64,000 bases of DNA from Pseudomonas sp. JQ170C (GCF_035581345.1 NZ_CP141608.1:3440501-3504500), one strand, 5' to 3'; positions 10,501 to 20,292 are shown, numbered from the stretch's first letter. Notes: generated by a model not told the origin, from the letters alone. Numbers and translations are program-made.

Positions 10501-11331
10501 GGCAATCACGGCGCCACCGACACTGATCACCGAATCCAGGTGCCTGGCGGCGCGCTGGGCACTCATCGCCACCACGCCTTCGCCCACCTCGATCTGGCCA
10601 CTGTTGCTGACGCCACCCTTGAGGCTGGGGTCGACGCTGTTGGCCTCGGCGGGCGAACCGCCAACGGCCAGGCTGATCAGGCCGTCGCCATGAAAGTCGA
10701 GAGTGGCCCTGGGACCGGTGGCCAGGTTGACCTGGCCTTTGCGCGCCTGAATCACACCGGCGTTCTCGACCTGGGCGCCGAGCAATGCCACGGTGCCGTT
10801 GTCGAACACGCTGATCTTGCCGTCGTTGCGCACCAGGCCCTTGAGCTGGATGTCCAGCTTGCCGCCGTTGGCGAACTCGCGTGCCTGCTCGTCGGTGATC
10901 ACCCCGGCGCTGGCCAGCAATGCACTGGTCGACACCCGGGCGTTGGGGCCAAACCAGATGCCGTTGGGGTTGAGCAGCAGCACCTGGCCGTTGGAGGTGA
11001 GCACGCCCATGATCTTCGACGGATCACTGCCGATAACCCGGTTCAGGGTCACCGAGGTGCCGTCGGGCTGCTGGATATGGACCTTGTTGTCGGGGCCGAT
11101 GCTGAACCGCTGCCAATTGATCCCGGTGCGCGGGGTGCTGGTGTCGATCTGCATGTTCGGCCCGCTCTGGTTGATGGCGCCTTGGCCCGAAATGACCTGG
11201 CCACCCTGGGGCAGTTCATTGGCGAACAGCTCGCAAGGGGCCATGGCATCGCCTGCTGCCAGGGCAATGGCCAGGAACAAAGGCGTCAGCGCCAGGCGCT
11301 GGGGGCTGCTGAGTCGGGTGGAACGTTTCAT
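7522..11331 (-). CDS. TpsA filamentous haemagglutinin-type exoprotein with MBG repeats
   Basis: A 1269-residue adhesin. The start chosen at 11331 has AGGAG eight bases upstream; a TTG 15 bases earlier lies inside that ribosome-binding site. It has an extended signal peptide, then the TPS secretion domain with NPNG at residues 121-124 and QxxFNxxG-like beta-helix repeats to about residue 430. The C-terminal half has tandem MBG-type modules (YGDANPAF, YGDSDPHL, VQGQADPALTH). Two cysteines near the C terminus (about 1187 and 1216) may form a disulfide that holds the protein in its transporter, as known for HMW1 and CdrA. Probable surface adhesin for aggregation or biofilm. Confidence 0.92.
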   Translation of the reverse strand: MKRSTRLSSPQRLALTPLFLAIALAAGDAMAPCELFANELPQGGQVISGQGAINQSGPNMQIDTSTPRTGINWQRFSIGPDNKVHIQQPDGTSVTLNRVIGSDPSKIMGVLTSNGQVLLLNPNGIWFGPNARVSTSALLASAGVITDEQAREFANGGKLDIQLKGLVRNDGKISVFDNGTVALLGAQVENAGVIQARKGQVNLATGPRATLDFHGDGLISLAVGGSPAEANSVDPSLKGGVSNSGQIEVGEGVVAMSAQRAARHLDSVISVGGAVIADSVSNQGGTIVLGNAEQTQVVGNLSAQGRDGGQVSVLGDQVTLAGSAKVDVSGSAGKGGTALIGGSFQGKGPEQAAKATRVEKGAQLRADGAREGGKVVVWSSGTTEFAGKASAKGGIQGGVVETSGKRLSVTGDAAVDASGGATSGLWLLDPDRIDIVEVPTGDNVSNAVIANSLANNDVRIEARERINVNAPIVAPVVGSGKTLALIASGTVGSVTDYDSQGSGSALDKAKRNDSGSVHINAPILLKDGNLYIAATGDVRLNDLSTPADSGAAAYGKRAIVDVGNGTIWIKTANTASVIQDANTALIGSRVAVQGASVLLDSALNHAGTLAGQASNGVFQFNQTNASGTTTTGAVVAPYSGESMNGVSAQQIKYVGFQDVTASPGSGVDSPVNVTLEQSGQRFDYLVFEAAGFVGANGQPIDPNILMNYLDSSDYLVNGLSFTDSRGDHWKLMPDSGKTALTRVEKNGVEVGDLPVGFALDAYKGVVMVAKDPRNGADAGWGVDDYAIGGAMNQGEIQHNSQDGTSEQLVVALGDKVTRVDGVLAWLMNDQAWAQPKDGQAPAGPLLERARVHFLETQDAGADAVRLNANQAKLAVQVDDASRQYGDANPAFSHGPLVLANPGDSNTQAVQALDQYVGEQLGDPRFAVNLTPQTSATQRSDVGHYAISGAASTGDFVNQRYQTQVRDGVLSITPAPLTVTARDQSKVYGDSDPHLGYDMSGQKFGETPDQLLNAGALARAGAGTRAGENVGHYQIGQGELRSTSGNYSLTFKDGVLTITPAPLVIRADDKSKVQGQADPALTHSVEGLKYNDGVAVGLKRDPGEAVGPYAIGQNGIDAGANYQVTFYDGTLTITGPMVPPDGPVDVPGDVPAPANLPDPADPAAPPTPLQPRAEGVAISAQAPGSERCTALESPSAVVANYSVTPAVARTYAVQLVCKPRAYGDKQDRLPDVSDVLTYANGLLKDGKFQIPDWNRSVIPRHLEQPQKGGK

Positions 11332-11463
11332 GGACCATCTCCTCAATCTGCGCAGCGAAGGGGCTGCGGGGTTGAGGCGATCATTGGCCTTGCGGGGGGC
11401 GGTACGGGATCAGGGGATCATGAGAATGCTGTAGGGGGCGCACTACAAGCCATACCAGGCGCC

Positions 11464-11477
11464 CACCCGATCGGGTG
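11464..11477. promoter_or_regulatory. Perfect 14-bp palindrome upstream of tpsA
   Basis: CACCCGATCGGGTG lies in the 157-bp gap between the regulator gene and tpsA. It could be an operator for tpsA or part of a weak terminator for the upstream regulator; there is no T-run after it. Confidence 0.35.
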
Positions 11478-11488
11478 CGGGGGATCAG

Positions 11489-13189
11489 CTACAACGTGGC
11501 CTGGGGCAGGCGCAGGCGCAAGGTCAGAAGATGGCCGCCCTGGGGTGGCCAGTGCCAGCGCAATTGCCCGCCCATCAATTGCGCCAGGCGCTCGCACAGC
11601 ACCAGTGCCGGTTGCGGGTTATCGCTCGGCGGATCGAGGCGTGCATCGGGCTGCCGCGCACCGACGCGCAGCTCCCAGAGCATTTCGGCATGCCCCAGCA
11701 GTGCGCTGCTGGCGGTGACCTGCAACGGCCCCGCGACCCACTGCCCACAGTGGCGGAGCAACAGGCCGACAATCTGCTGATAACGCCCACGGTCGACCCA
11801 GCCTGGGGACGGCGATTGCGGCGCCTGCCACTCGGCACTCACGACGCCGTCGGCAGTGGCCGCCTGCAGCGTATCGCGGGTCAGGCGCAGCAGGTCAGTC
11901 GCCCGCGGCCTGAGCAGCAGTGTCCCGCTCTCCAGGTCCGCCAGGTCCAGCAGCACGCCGATGCGGTCAAGTATCTGCCGCGTGTCGTGCCGCGCCTGCT
12001 GCAAGGCCGGGCTGTCCTCGAAGGTGGCGGCCACCTCGCGCAAGCGCCGGGCGATCATTTCCAGCATCTGCCGGAACTCCTCGCCAACCCGGTGCAGGAA
12101 CATCAACCGCGCCCGCCTCACCGCAAGGTTCTGCTCATTGGCATGGGTCAGGCTGATCAGGGCCTGTTCATGTTCGGTCATGTCAACGAAGGAGCACAGC
12201 ATGCCCACCAGCGCCCCCTGTGCATCCCGGTACGGCGCCCCCCAGTGATGCAGGGCACGTTTGCGGCCACGGTCGTGGATCACCAGTTCGAGGCTGTAGG
12301 GCTGCTGCGCGGCGACCGCTTGCAGGTAGTGCTGGTGAAACTGCAGGGCCTCCTGCGGCGGTACCCGTTCGCTGTCGATGACCCGCTTGCCCACCGCTTG
12401 CTCCAGGGTGGTATCGAGCACTTCCTGAAAGCGCCGGTTGCAGGTCAGCAGATAGCCTTCGACATCGCGCAGGCACACCGGCATCGGCATGGCCTCGAAC
12501 AGTTCGTGAAAGTACTGGTCGCGGTGCTCGTCGGGCAAGGCGCTGGCGGTGGTCGGCAGGCGTTCGAGCAAGCCGCCGCGCCAGGCGATTTCCAGCAGCT
12601 CGGCAAGCGAGCCGGCATTGAGCTTTTGCAGCAGGCGCGCCTTGTAGGTACTGACCGTACGGTCGCTCAGGTTCAGCTCGTCGGCGGTGTCCTTGTTGCT
12701 GCGACCATTGACCAGGTACTGCAGCACAGTACGCTCCCGCGGGGACAGGTTGCGCAGTTGCTCGTCTTCGGCTTGCAGGCCTTGCGGTGCGGCAACGCTG
12801 CCCAGGCTTCTGACCGGAAACCACGCATGGCCATGAAGCAAGGTACGCACCGCTTCACCGAGCTCCTCCACCCCCTCAAGCTTGCTGACAAACCCCGAAG
12901 CGCCCGCCTGCAGGCACAGGCCGGCGATGTGCTCGGTACTTTGCGCGGTGAGGACCAGGGTGCGGGTGGAGCTTTGCCGTTGATGCAGGCGGCGGATCAC
13001 TTCCAGCCCGCCCAGCCGGGGCAGCGCAAGGTCCAGGATCAGCAGCGCGGGCTTGAGGGCCAGCGCCTGTTGCAGGGCATCGGCGCCGTTGTCCAGGGCC
13101 GCCACCACCTGGTGGCCCTGGGCGTCGAGCAAGGCCTGCACGGCGGCGCGCAGCAAAGGTTGCTCGTCTGCAATCACGATTGTGTGCAT
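11489..13189 (-). CDS. Response regulator with LuxR HTH fused to PAS and degenerate kinase
   Basis: A 566-residue protein; the start at 13189 is nine bases after AGGAG. The order is receiver (phospho-acceptor Asp53 in LILDLALPR), NarL/LuxR-type HTH (about 145-205, LSPRERTVLQYLVNGRSNKDTA), PAS (about 230-345), then a histidine-kinase-like tail. In the tail the H-box is FLHRVGEEFRQML, with Glu where the phospho-His should be, and the N-box asparagine is missing, so it should not autophosphorylate. A DNA-binding domain in mid-protein followed by a pseudo-kinase is unusual. It sits just upstream of, and in the same direction as, tpsA-tpsB and may control it. Confidence 0.82.
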   Translation of the reverse strand: MHTIVIADEQPLLRAAVQALLDAQGHQVVAALDNGADALQQALALKPALLILDLALPRLGGLEVIRRLHQRQSSTRTLVLTAQSTEHIAGLCLQAGASGFVSKLEGVEELGEAVRTLLHGHAWFPVRSLGSVAAPQGLQAEDEQLRNLSPRERTVLQYLVNGRSNKDTADELNLSDRTVSTYKARLLQKLNAGSLAELLEIAWRGGLLERLPTTASALPDEHRDQYFHELFEAMPMPVCLRDVEGYLLTCNRRFQEVLDTTLEQAVGKRVIDSERVPPQEALQFHQHYLQAVAAQQPYSLELVIHDRGRKRALHHWGAPYRDAQGALVGMLCSFVDMTEHEQALISLTHANEQNLAVRRARLMFLHRVGEEFRQMLEMIARRLREVAATFEDSPALQQARHDTRQILDRIGVLLDLADLESGTLLLRPRATDLLRLTRDTLQAATADGVVSAEWQAPQSPSPGWVDRGRYQQIVGLLLRHCGQWVAGPLQVTASSALLGHAEMLWELRVGARQPDARLDPPSDNPQPALVLCERLAQLMGGQLRWHWPPQGGHLLTLRLRLPQATL

Positions 13190-13245
13190 GGCCATCGCTC
13201 CTGCGAAGTATCCGCTACAGCGTAGTGCATGGCCTTGCATTCGCA

Positions 13246-13272
13246 GCGCCGGGGGTGGTGCTCCCCCGGCGC
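13246..13272 (-). terminator. Hairpin after the serine transporter gene
   Basis: A perfect 10-bp stem (GCGCCGGGGG / CCCCCGGCGC) with a 7-nt loop immediately past the stop of the transporter gene. It lacks a clear T-run, so termination strength is uncertain. Confidence 0.5.
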
Positions 13273-13281
13273 CACCGTGGA

Positions 13282-14580
13282 TCAGGCGAGGAAGGAGTAG
13301 AGAATCGCCGACAGGGTGATCAGGCCGATCAGCACCACGAACACATTGGACAGCTTGCCCGAGTATTTACGCAGCGACGGCACCTTGTGCACGGCGCACA
13401 TCGGCATCAGGAACAGCAGGCAGGCAATGATCGGCCCGCCAAGGTTCTCGATCATGCCGAGGATGCTCGGGTTGAGGGTGGCCACCGCCCAGCAGGCCAG
13501 CACCATGAACAAGGCGGTCATTTGCTCCAGGCGTTTGGCCGACAGTTGCTTGCCACGGCTGCGCAGGCTCTTGATGATCAGGCCCTGGAACCCTTCGCTG
13601 GCACCGATGTAGTGCCCCAGGAACGACTTGGTGATGGCGACCAGGGCAATCAGCGGCGCGACAAAGGCAATCACCGGCGTCTGGAAGTGGTTGGCCAGGT
13701 ACGACAGGATCGAGATGTTCTGTTGCTTGGCGGCGGCCAGGTCGGCCGGGCTCAGGGCGAGTACGCAGCTGAAGCAGAAGAACATTACCGTCAGCACCAT
13801 CATCACGTGGGCACTGGCGAGGATCTTGCCGCTCTTGGCATCGGCCTGCTCGCCGTAGCGATGCTTCTGGTCAACGGCAAAGGCCGAGATGATCGGCGAG
13901 TGATTGAAGGAAAACACCATCACCGGAATCGCCAGCCACAGGGTCTTGAAGAACAGGTCCAGGGGCATGCCTTCGCTGGCCTGGGCGAAGAAGGCGCCGT
14001 TCCAGTTCGGGATCAGGCTCAGGGCCAGCAACAGCAACGCGGCGACGAAGGGATAGACCAGCAGGCTCATGACCTTGACGATGATGCCCTGGCCGCTGCG
14101 CACCACGATCATCAGGCCGCAGATCAGCAGCAAGGCCAGCACCGCCCGGGGTGGCGGGGCCATGTGCAACTGGTGCTCCATGAAGCTGCTCAGGGTGTTG
14201 GTCAGCGCCACGCTGTACACCAGCAGGATCGGGAAGATGGCGAAGAAGTAGAGCAGCGTGATCAGCTTGCCGGCACCGACGCCAAAGTGCTCCTCGACCA
14301 CTTCGGTAATGTCTTCACTGGCGCCGCGCTTGCCCGAGAGCACGAAGCGGGTCAAGCCACGGTGCGCATAAAAGGTCATCGGGAAGGCCAGCAGCGCCAG
14401 CACCAGCAGCGGCCAGAAGCCCCCTACCCCGGCGTTGATCGGCAGGAACAGGGTACCGGCACCAATGGCGGTGCCGTACAGGCCCAGCACCCAGGTGGTG
14501 TCATGGCGGTTCCAGGCGTTGCTGCGTACCGGCGCAGCCGTTTGCGCACCCGTCAGGGTGGTGGTGTTTACATCAGTCAT
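13282..14580 (-). CDS. sdaC: Serine transporter of the HAAAP family (SdaC-like)
   Basis: A 432-residue membrane protein with about 11 hydrophobic segments. The first contains GLYGTAIGAGTLFLPI, typical of the hydroxy/aromatic amino acid permease family, and SdaC-like motifs follow (GASEDITEVVEEHFG). It should import L-serine (or threonine) by cation symport. The gene follows the serine deaminase gene on the same strand, separated by a REP pair, so uptake and breakdown are coupled. Exact substrate rests on this neighbourhood. Confidence 0.88.
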   Translation of the reverse strand: MTDVNTTTLTGAQTAAPVRSNAWNRHDTTWVLGLYGTAIGAGTLFLPINAGVGGFWPLLVLALLAFPMTFYAHRGLTRFVLSGKRGASEDITEVVEEHFGVGAGKLITLLYFFAIFPILLVYSVALTNTLSSFMEHQLHMAPPPRAVLALLLICGLMIVVRSGQGIIVKVMSLLVYPFVAALLLLALSLIPNWNGAFFAQASEGMPLDLFFKTLWLAIPVMVFSFNHSPIISAFAVDQKHRYGEQADAKSGKILASAHVMMVLTVMFFCFSCVLALSPADLAAAKQQNISILSYLANHFQTPVIAFVAPLIALVAITKSFLGHYIGASEGFQGLIIKSLRSRGKQLSAKRLEQMTALFMVLACWAVATLNPSILGMIENLGGPIIACLLFLMPMCAVHKVPSLRKYSGKLSNVFVVLIGLITLSAILYSFLA

Positions 14581-14627
14581 CGATATTGCCTTGTAGTTGT
14601 TTTTGTTGCGTATGAATAACTAGCTGT

Positions 14628-14698
14628 GTAGGAGCGGGCTTGCCCCGCGATAGCGGTGTATCTGCCCAATCGCTATCGCGGGGCAAGCCCGCTCCTAC
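14628..14698. repeat. Inverted REP pair (BIME-like)
   Basis: Two REP cores in opposite orientation around a short linker, forming a long hairpin between sdaA and sdaC. It may stabilise the upstream mRNA end or lower expression of the downstream gene. Confidence 0.88.
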
Positions 14699-14702
14699 GG
14701 GT

Positions 14703-16079
14703 TCAGCACTCGACGAAGGCTACCGCCAGGCCGCCGCGAGAGGTTTCCTTGTAGTTGGCGTGCATGTCGGCACCGGTGTCGCGCATGGTGCGGATGACCC
14801 GGTCCAGCGAGATGAAGTGTTCACCATCACCGCGCAAGGCCATCTGCACGGCGTTGATGGCCTTGACCGCAGCAATGGCGTTGCGCTCGATGCAGGGCAC
14901 CTGGACCAGCCCGCCGACCGGGTCGCAGGTCAGGCCCAGGTTGTGTTCAAGGGCGATTTCAGCGGCGTTTTCCACTTGCATGGGGGTTGCGCCCAGCACG
15001 TCGGCCAGCCCCGCCGCGGCCATGGCGCAGGCAGACCCCACCTCGCCCTGGCAGCCCACTTCGGCACCCGAGATCGACGCGTTCTTCTTGCACAGGATGC
15101 CCACGGCTGCGGCGCTGAGCAGGAAGTCGACGACGTCGTTGTCGCAGGCATCGGGGTTGAACTTCATGTAGTAGTGCAGCACGGCGGGGATGATGCCCGC
15201 GGCGCCGTTGGTGGGCGCAGTCACCATGCGCCCGCCCGCGGCGTTCTCTTCGTTGACCGCCAGCGCAAACAGATTGACCCACTCCATGGCGCTCAGGGTC
15301 GAGCCGATCACGTTGGGCTTGCCCAACTCCTGCAAGCTGCGGTGCAACTTGGCGGCGCGGCGCTTGACGTTCAGCCCGCCCGGCAGGATGCCTTCGTTGC
15401 GCAAGCCGTTGTCGACACACTCGCGCATGGCCGCCCAGAGCTTGAGCAGGCCGCCGCGCACTTCAGCCTCCGGACGCCAGGCCCGCTCGTTGGCCATCAT
15501 CAGCTCGCTGACCCGCAGCCCGTGCTGCTTGCACAGCGCCAGCAGCTGGGCGGCGCTGTCGAAGTCGTACGGCAACTGCACCTGCGCGGCACTTTCATCC
15601 GCCTGGCCGATCTGCGCGGCCTCGACGATAAACCCGCCGCCCACCGAGTAGTAGGTCTGCTGCAGCAAGCAGCCGTGGTCGCTGCTGGCTTCCAGGGTCA
15701 TGGCATTGGGGTGGTACGGCAGGCTTTCGTCCAGCAACAGCAGGTCACGGCTGCATGCGAAGGCAATCGCGTGGCGGCCGTCGAGCAACAGCGTCTGGCT
15801 GGCGTGCAACTGGGCAATGCGCGGTTCGATGCTCTGTGGGTCGATCTGGTCGGGCCACTGGCCCATCAGCCCCAACAGGCAAGCGCGGTCAGTGGCATGC
15901 CCCACGCCGGTGGCCGACAGCGAGCCGTACAGGCGAACCTCCACCCGGCTCACCTGCTCCAGAACACCCTGCTCGCGCAGGGCCTGGGCAAAGGTGGCAG
16001 CCGCCCGCATCGGGCCAACGGTATGGGAGCTGGAGGGCCCGATGCCAATTTTGAAAAGGTCGAAAACACTGATAGCCAT
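14703..16079 (-). CDS. sdaA: L-serine ammonia-lyase, single-chain iron-sulfur type
   Basis: A 458-residue enzyme of the one-piece SdaA family (alpha and beta regions fused), converting L-serine to pyruvate and ammonia with an oxygen-labile [4Fe-4S] cluster. Visible signatures are [15 protein letters not shown] near the N terminus and the C-terminal cysteine-bearing motifs [10 protein letters not shown] and LTCDPVGG that supply cluster ligands. First gene of a leftward transcript with the serine transporter; a LysR regulator diverges 146 bp upstream and probably controls it. Confidence 0.95.
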   Translation of the reverse strand: MAISVFDLFKIGIGPSSSHTVGPMRAAATFAQALREQGVLEQVSRVEVRLYGSLSATGVGHATDRACLLGLMGQWPDQIDPQSIEPRIAQLHASQTLLLDGRHAIAFACSRDLLLLDESLPYHPNAMTLEASSDHGCLLQQTYYSVGGGFIVEAAQIGQADESAAQVQLPYDFDSAAQLLALCKQHGLRVSELMMANERAWRPEAEVRGGLLKLWAAMRECVDNGLRNEGILPGGLNVKRRAAKLHRSLQELGKPNVIGSTLSAMEWVNLFALAVNEENAAGGRMVTAPTNGAAGIIPAVLHYYMKFNPDACDNDVVDFLLSAAAVGILCKKNASISGAEVGCQGEVGSACAMAAAGLADVLGATPMQVENAAEIALEHNLGLTCDPVGGLVQVPCIERNAIAAVKAINAVQMALRGDGEHFISLDRVIRTMRDTGADMHANYKETSRGGLAVAFVEC

Positions 16080-16225
16080 GCTAATGCCTGCACGCTAAAG
16101 CGACGACTGTCACTCTGCGGCGTTGTGAAAAAATTGATGGGTGTCGCGAAGTTGCGCGATACTGCCCGGTCACCGTGGCATTGACCAACGAATCTTTCTA
16201 AGCAAGCCTTTAGCAGTACTAAACG

Positions 16226-17161
16226 ATGAGACGACAGATGAATGGCCAGATGTACGTCTGGCTCCACGTGTTTTCCTGTGCGGCGCGGCACCTGTCGTTC
16301 ACCCGCTGCGCCGAAGAACTGCACATCACCCCCGGTGCGGTGAGCCAACAAATCCGACAATTGGAAGAGCGCCTGGGCTTTCGCCTGTTCTTGCGCCGCG
16401 CCCGTGGCGTGGAGCTGACGGCCGAAGGCCAGCGTCTGGCGCAGACCGTCAGCGAAGCCTACGGCAGCATCGATACCGAGCTGCGCCGCCTGGATGCCGG
16501 CGAGATTCGCGGCACGCTGCGCCTGCGCTCGATCCCTTCCTTCCTGGCCAAGTGGCTGACCCCGCGCCTGCCGCGCCTGCAGCAACGCTACCCGGACATT
16601 CAACTGCGCCTGGTGGCCGAAGACAGCAGCCAGGCCCTGCACGAAGGCGACTTCGACCTGGCCATCGACCTCAATGACGGCAGCTACCCGGGCATGCACT
16701 CGACGCCGCTGCTCGACGAACAGATCTTCCCGGTCTGCTCCCCGGCCCTGCTTCGCGGCCGCCCGCCGCTGCACGGCCCGGCGGACCTTGCCTACTACCC
16801 CTTGCTGCACGACATCACCGCCTGGCGCGGCAGTTCCGAGTACGCGGAATGGGAGTTCTACTTGCAGGGAATCGGCGCCGGCGGCCTGGATGTGCGCCGC
16901 GGCCATACCTTCAATCGCAACCACTTGACCATCGAGGCGGCCATTGCCGGGATTGGCGTGGCGATTGCCCGGCGCACCCTGCTCAACGACGAGCTCGAGC
17001 GCGGCGCGCTGATCGTGCCGTTCGGCTCGGCCATCGCCAACCACAAGCGCTATGTACTGCACTACCCGCCCGGCGGCCTGGCGCGTCCGGGGGTGCGGGC
17101 GGTGCACGACTGGCTGGTGGAAGAGGCAGGCAGCTTCCGCACCCTGCACACGCCGGCGTAA
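16226..17161 (+). CDS. LysR-family regulator, probably of the sda genes
   Basis: A 311-residue LysR protein. The N-terminal HTH (about 15-75; FTRCAEELHITPGAVSQQIRQLE) belongs to the GcvA/DsdC-like branch and is followed by the effector-binding domain. It diverges from sdaA, the classical arrangement for a LysR regulator and its target, so serine or glycine is the likely effector (inference). The start at 16226 lacks a strong ribosome-binding site; Met at 16238 is an alternative. Its stop lies three bases before the direct repeat that flanks the inserted element. Confidence 0.85.
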   Translation: MRRQMNGQMYVWLHVFSCAARHLSFTRCAEELHITPGAVSQQIRQLEERLGFRLFLRRARGVELTAEGQRLAQTVSEAYGSIDTELRRLDAGEIRGTLRLRSIPSFLAKWLTPRLPRLQQRYPDIQLRLVAEDSSQALHEGDFDLAIDLNDGSYPGMHSTPLLDEQIFPVCSPALLRGRPPLHGPADLAYYPLLHDITAWRGSSEYAEWEFYLQGIGAGGLDVRRGHTFNRNHLTIEAAIAGIGVAIARRTLLNDELERGALIVPFGSAIANHKRYVLHYPPGGLARPGVRAVHDWLVEEAGSFRTLHTPA

Positions 17162-17163
17162 GG

Positions 17164-17173
17164 CTCAAATCAG
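17164..17173 (+). repeat. Left direct repeat (target-site duplication) of element copy 1
   Basis: CTCAAATCAG here is repeated exactly at 18054-18063, precisely where homology between the two element copies begins and ends. Confidence 0.75.
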
Positions 17174-18053
<880 letters not shown>

Positions 18054-18063
18054 CTCAAATCAG
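18054..18063 (+). repeat. Right direct repeat of element copy 1
   Basis: Exact second copy of CTCAAATCAG. It covers the last two codons and most of the stop codon region of the GGDEF-EAL gene (minus strand CTG ATT TGA), so the duplication restored the gene's end. Confidence 0.75.
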
Positions 18064-20292
18064 CCGTTCGCGCTCCACCTGGGCCGTGCGCAACCATTGA
18101 TCGAACTGCTGCGCCGGCATGGGCCGGCCGATCAGGTAGCCCTGCCCCTGGTCGCAGCCGGCGTTGCGCAAGAACTCGTATTGCTGGCGGGTTTCAATGC
18201 CTTCGGCCGTGATGCGAAACCCCAGGGCGTGCCCCAGGTCGATGATCGCCCGGGTGATCGCCACGTCATCGTCATCGCCCGGCAGGTCCTTGATGAAAGC
18301 GCGATCGATCTTCAAGTGGTCGATCGGCAGCATCTTCAGGTACGCCAGCGACGAGTAGCCGGTGCCGAAGTCGTCCACCGCCGTGGCCACGCCCAACTGC
18401 TGCAACTGCGCCAGTACCGCACAGGCATGTTGCTGGCTTTCCATCAGCAGGCTTTCGGTGATCTCCACTTCGAGCATGCTCGGTTGCAGATCGAAGCGCT
18501 GCAAGGCCTGGGTCAGGCTGGCGACATAATCGCTGCGCTCGATCTGCAGGGCCGCGACGTTGATCGCCACCGGGCCAGGCAGGCAGTCGGCACTGCGCCA
18601 GGCCGCCAGCTGCGCGCACACCAGCTCCAGCACCCGCTCGCCCAAGGGGATGATCAGCCCGCTGCGCTCGGCCAGGGGAATGAACTCGGCCGGCGACACC
18701 AGCCCGTGTTCGGGGTCATGCCAGCGCAGCAGTGCCTCGGCGCCCTCGACACGGCCGCTGAACAGATCGACCTTGGGCTGGTACCACAGCTCGAATTCGT
18801 TGTGCTGCAAGGCACGCCGCAGGGCGCGCTCCAGGCACAGTTGCTGCTGCAGGCGCAGGGTCATGTCGGGGTGATAGCGGCGCCAGGCATTGCGGCCGCT
18901 TTCCTTGGCGGCGTACATCGCCGTGTCGGCATGGCGCAGCAGTTCATCGTCGCTGTGCCCGTGAACCGGGTACCAGGCCAAACCAATGCTGCCGGTGACC
19001 AGGGCCGTGTTGCCGTTGAGCTCGAAGGGCTGTTGCAGGGTCTGCAGCACGGCCCGCACCCGGGCCACGCAGGACGCCTCGCTGCCGGCCAGAAAGAAGG
19101 CGAACTCATCGCCGCCCAGGCGGCACACGCAATCCCCCGGGTCGATCATCTGCGCAAAGCGTGCCGTCGCCTGCTGCAACAGCAGATCGCCCATGTGATG
19201 GCCGAGGCTGTCGTTCACCTGCTTGAAGCCATCAATGTCCAGCAACAGCACGGCCAGCGACTCGGTCTCGACGAGGGCGCTGCACAAGCGCTGCTGGAAC
19301 AGCAGTCGATTGGGCAAGCCGGTGATGGCGTCATAGTGCGCCAGCCGCTCAAGTTGCGCCTGGGACTGCTTGAGCTCGCGATTGCGCACATTGATCAGGT
19401 GGTTGCTGCGGTTGAGCTGGGCGACGAACAGGCTGAACAGCCCGGTGCAGGTCAAGGCGAACAGGAACAGCGGCGATGCGAACAGGCTCATCGACGGCCA
19501 GCCACCCAAGGGGCTGGCCGCCAACTGCCAGAGCCCGCCGGGCACATCGACATTGACGGTGACCGGATGGCGCTCGAACAACAGCGGATCACCCCAGATC
19601 ATCCCGCCCACGGCACCCTGGCCGTCGGCACCGCGCAGGGCCAGCTCGAAGCCCGGGTCCAGGTCCAGCCCCGCGGCGCTCAGCAGGCGGTCTATATCGG
19701 CAACGATGGAGACATTGCCCCAGTACAGCTTCACGCCTTTATGGCCCTTGAGAAACACCGGTCGCCGGTAGATCAGCCCGCGCCCGCCCTGGTACAGCTG
19801 CAACGGCCCGGCCAGCACCGGGCTGTAGTGCTCTCGCGCCCGCTGCAACAGCGGGTATTGCTCCGGCAGGTGACGGTAGTCGACACCGACGAGGCTCTGG
19901 TTGCCGCGCAGCGGGTAGACATCGGCCACCACATCGCCCGGCGCGATGGAGATATGGCGAATGTGCGGGACCGAGGCGATGGCCTGGCGGGCCATGTCGT
20001 GAAAGTGCTCGGGGGTGATCTGCCCGTCCGCGCTGATCAGTTGGGCGATGCCTTCGGTCTCGCCAAACGCCGAACGCAACTGGGCCTCCAGGGCCGCACG
20101 CACGCCTGACAGGCGGGCACCGGCGTTGGCGATCACTTCACTTTCCTGGCGCTGCACATCCAGGCGCCCGAGCGCCACCGACAAACCGATGCCAATCAGG
20201 GCAAAACCGATCGGCAGCAGCCGATTGAAGGTGGACCGCAGACGCCTGGGCAGGACCAGACTGTCATCTAGTGCAAGGATTCTTGTGCTCAT
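18055..20292 (-). CDS. CHASE-GGDEF-EAL dual c-di-GMP enzyme
   Basis: A 745-residue membrane protein. It has a TM segment (about 25-45), a periplasmic CHASE-like sensor region, a second TM (about 270-292), a GGDEF domain with an intact active site (RLGGDEF) and an EAL domain with EALLRW, DDFGTGYSSL and the later Glu in EGIE. Both synthase and phosphodiesterase sites look usable. No RxxD inhibitory site precedes GGDEF (DPGD is found there). It would sense a periplasmic cue and adjust c-di-GMP, relevant to the Pel and Nfr-like polysaccharides in this window. Its stop codon lies inside the direct repeat flanking the inserted element. Confidence 0.92.
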   Translation of the reverse strand: MSTRILALDDSLVLPRRLRSTFNRLLPIGFALIGIGLSVALGRLDVQRQESEVIANAGARLSGVRAALEAQLRSAFGETEGIAQLISADGQITPEHFHDMARQAIASVPHIRHISIAPGDVVADVYPLRGNQSLVGVDYRHLPEQYPLLQRAREHYSPVLAGPLQLYQGGRGLIYRRPVFLKGHKGVKLYWGNVSIVADIDRLLSAAGLDLDPGFELALRGADGQGAVGGMIWGDPLLFERHPVTVNVDVPGGLWQLAASPLGGWPSMSLFASPLFLFALTCTGLFSLFVAQLNRSNHLINVRNRELKQSQAQLERLAHYDAITGLPNRLLFQQRLCSALVETESLAVLLLDIDGFKQVNDSLGHHMGDLLLQQATARFAQMIDPGDCVCRLGGDEFAFFLAGSEASCVARVRAVLQTLQQPFELNGNTALVTGSIGLAWYPVHGHSDDELLRHADTAMYAAKESGRNAWRRYHPDMTLRLQQQLCLERALRRALQHNEFELWYQPKVDLFSGRVEGAEALLRWHDPEHGLVSPAEFIPLAERSGLIIPLGERVLELVCAQLAAWRSADCLPGPVAINVAALQIERSDYVASLTQALQRFDLQPSMLEVEITESLLMESQQHACAVLAQLQQLGVATAVDDFGTGYSSLAYLKMLPIDHLKIDRAFIKDLPGDDDDVAITRAIIDLGHALGFRITAEGIETRQQYEFLRNAGCDQGQGYLIGRPMPAQQFDQWLRTAQVERERLI

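Noticed and set aside
9517..11718. Long plus-strand frames (about 596 and 733 codons) opposite the TpsA gene
   Set aside because: Shadows of the repeat-rich adhesin gene; no domains and no ribosome-binding sites.
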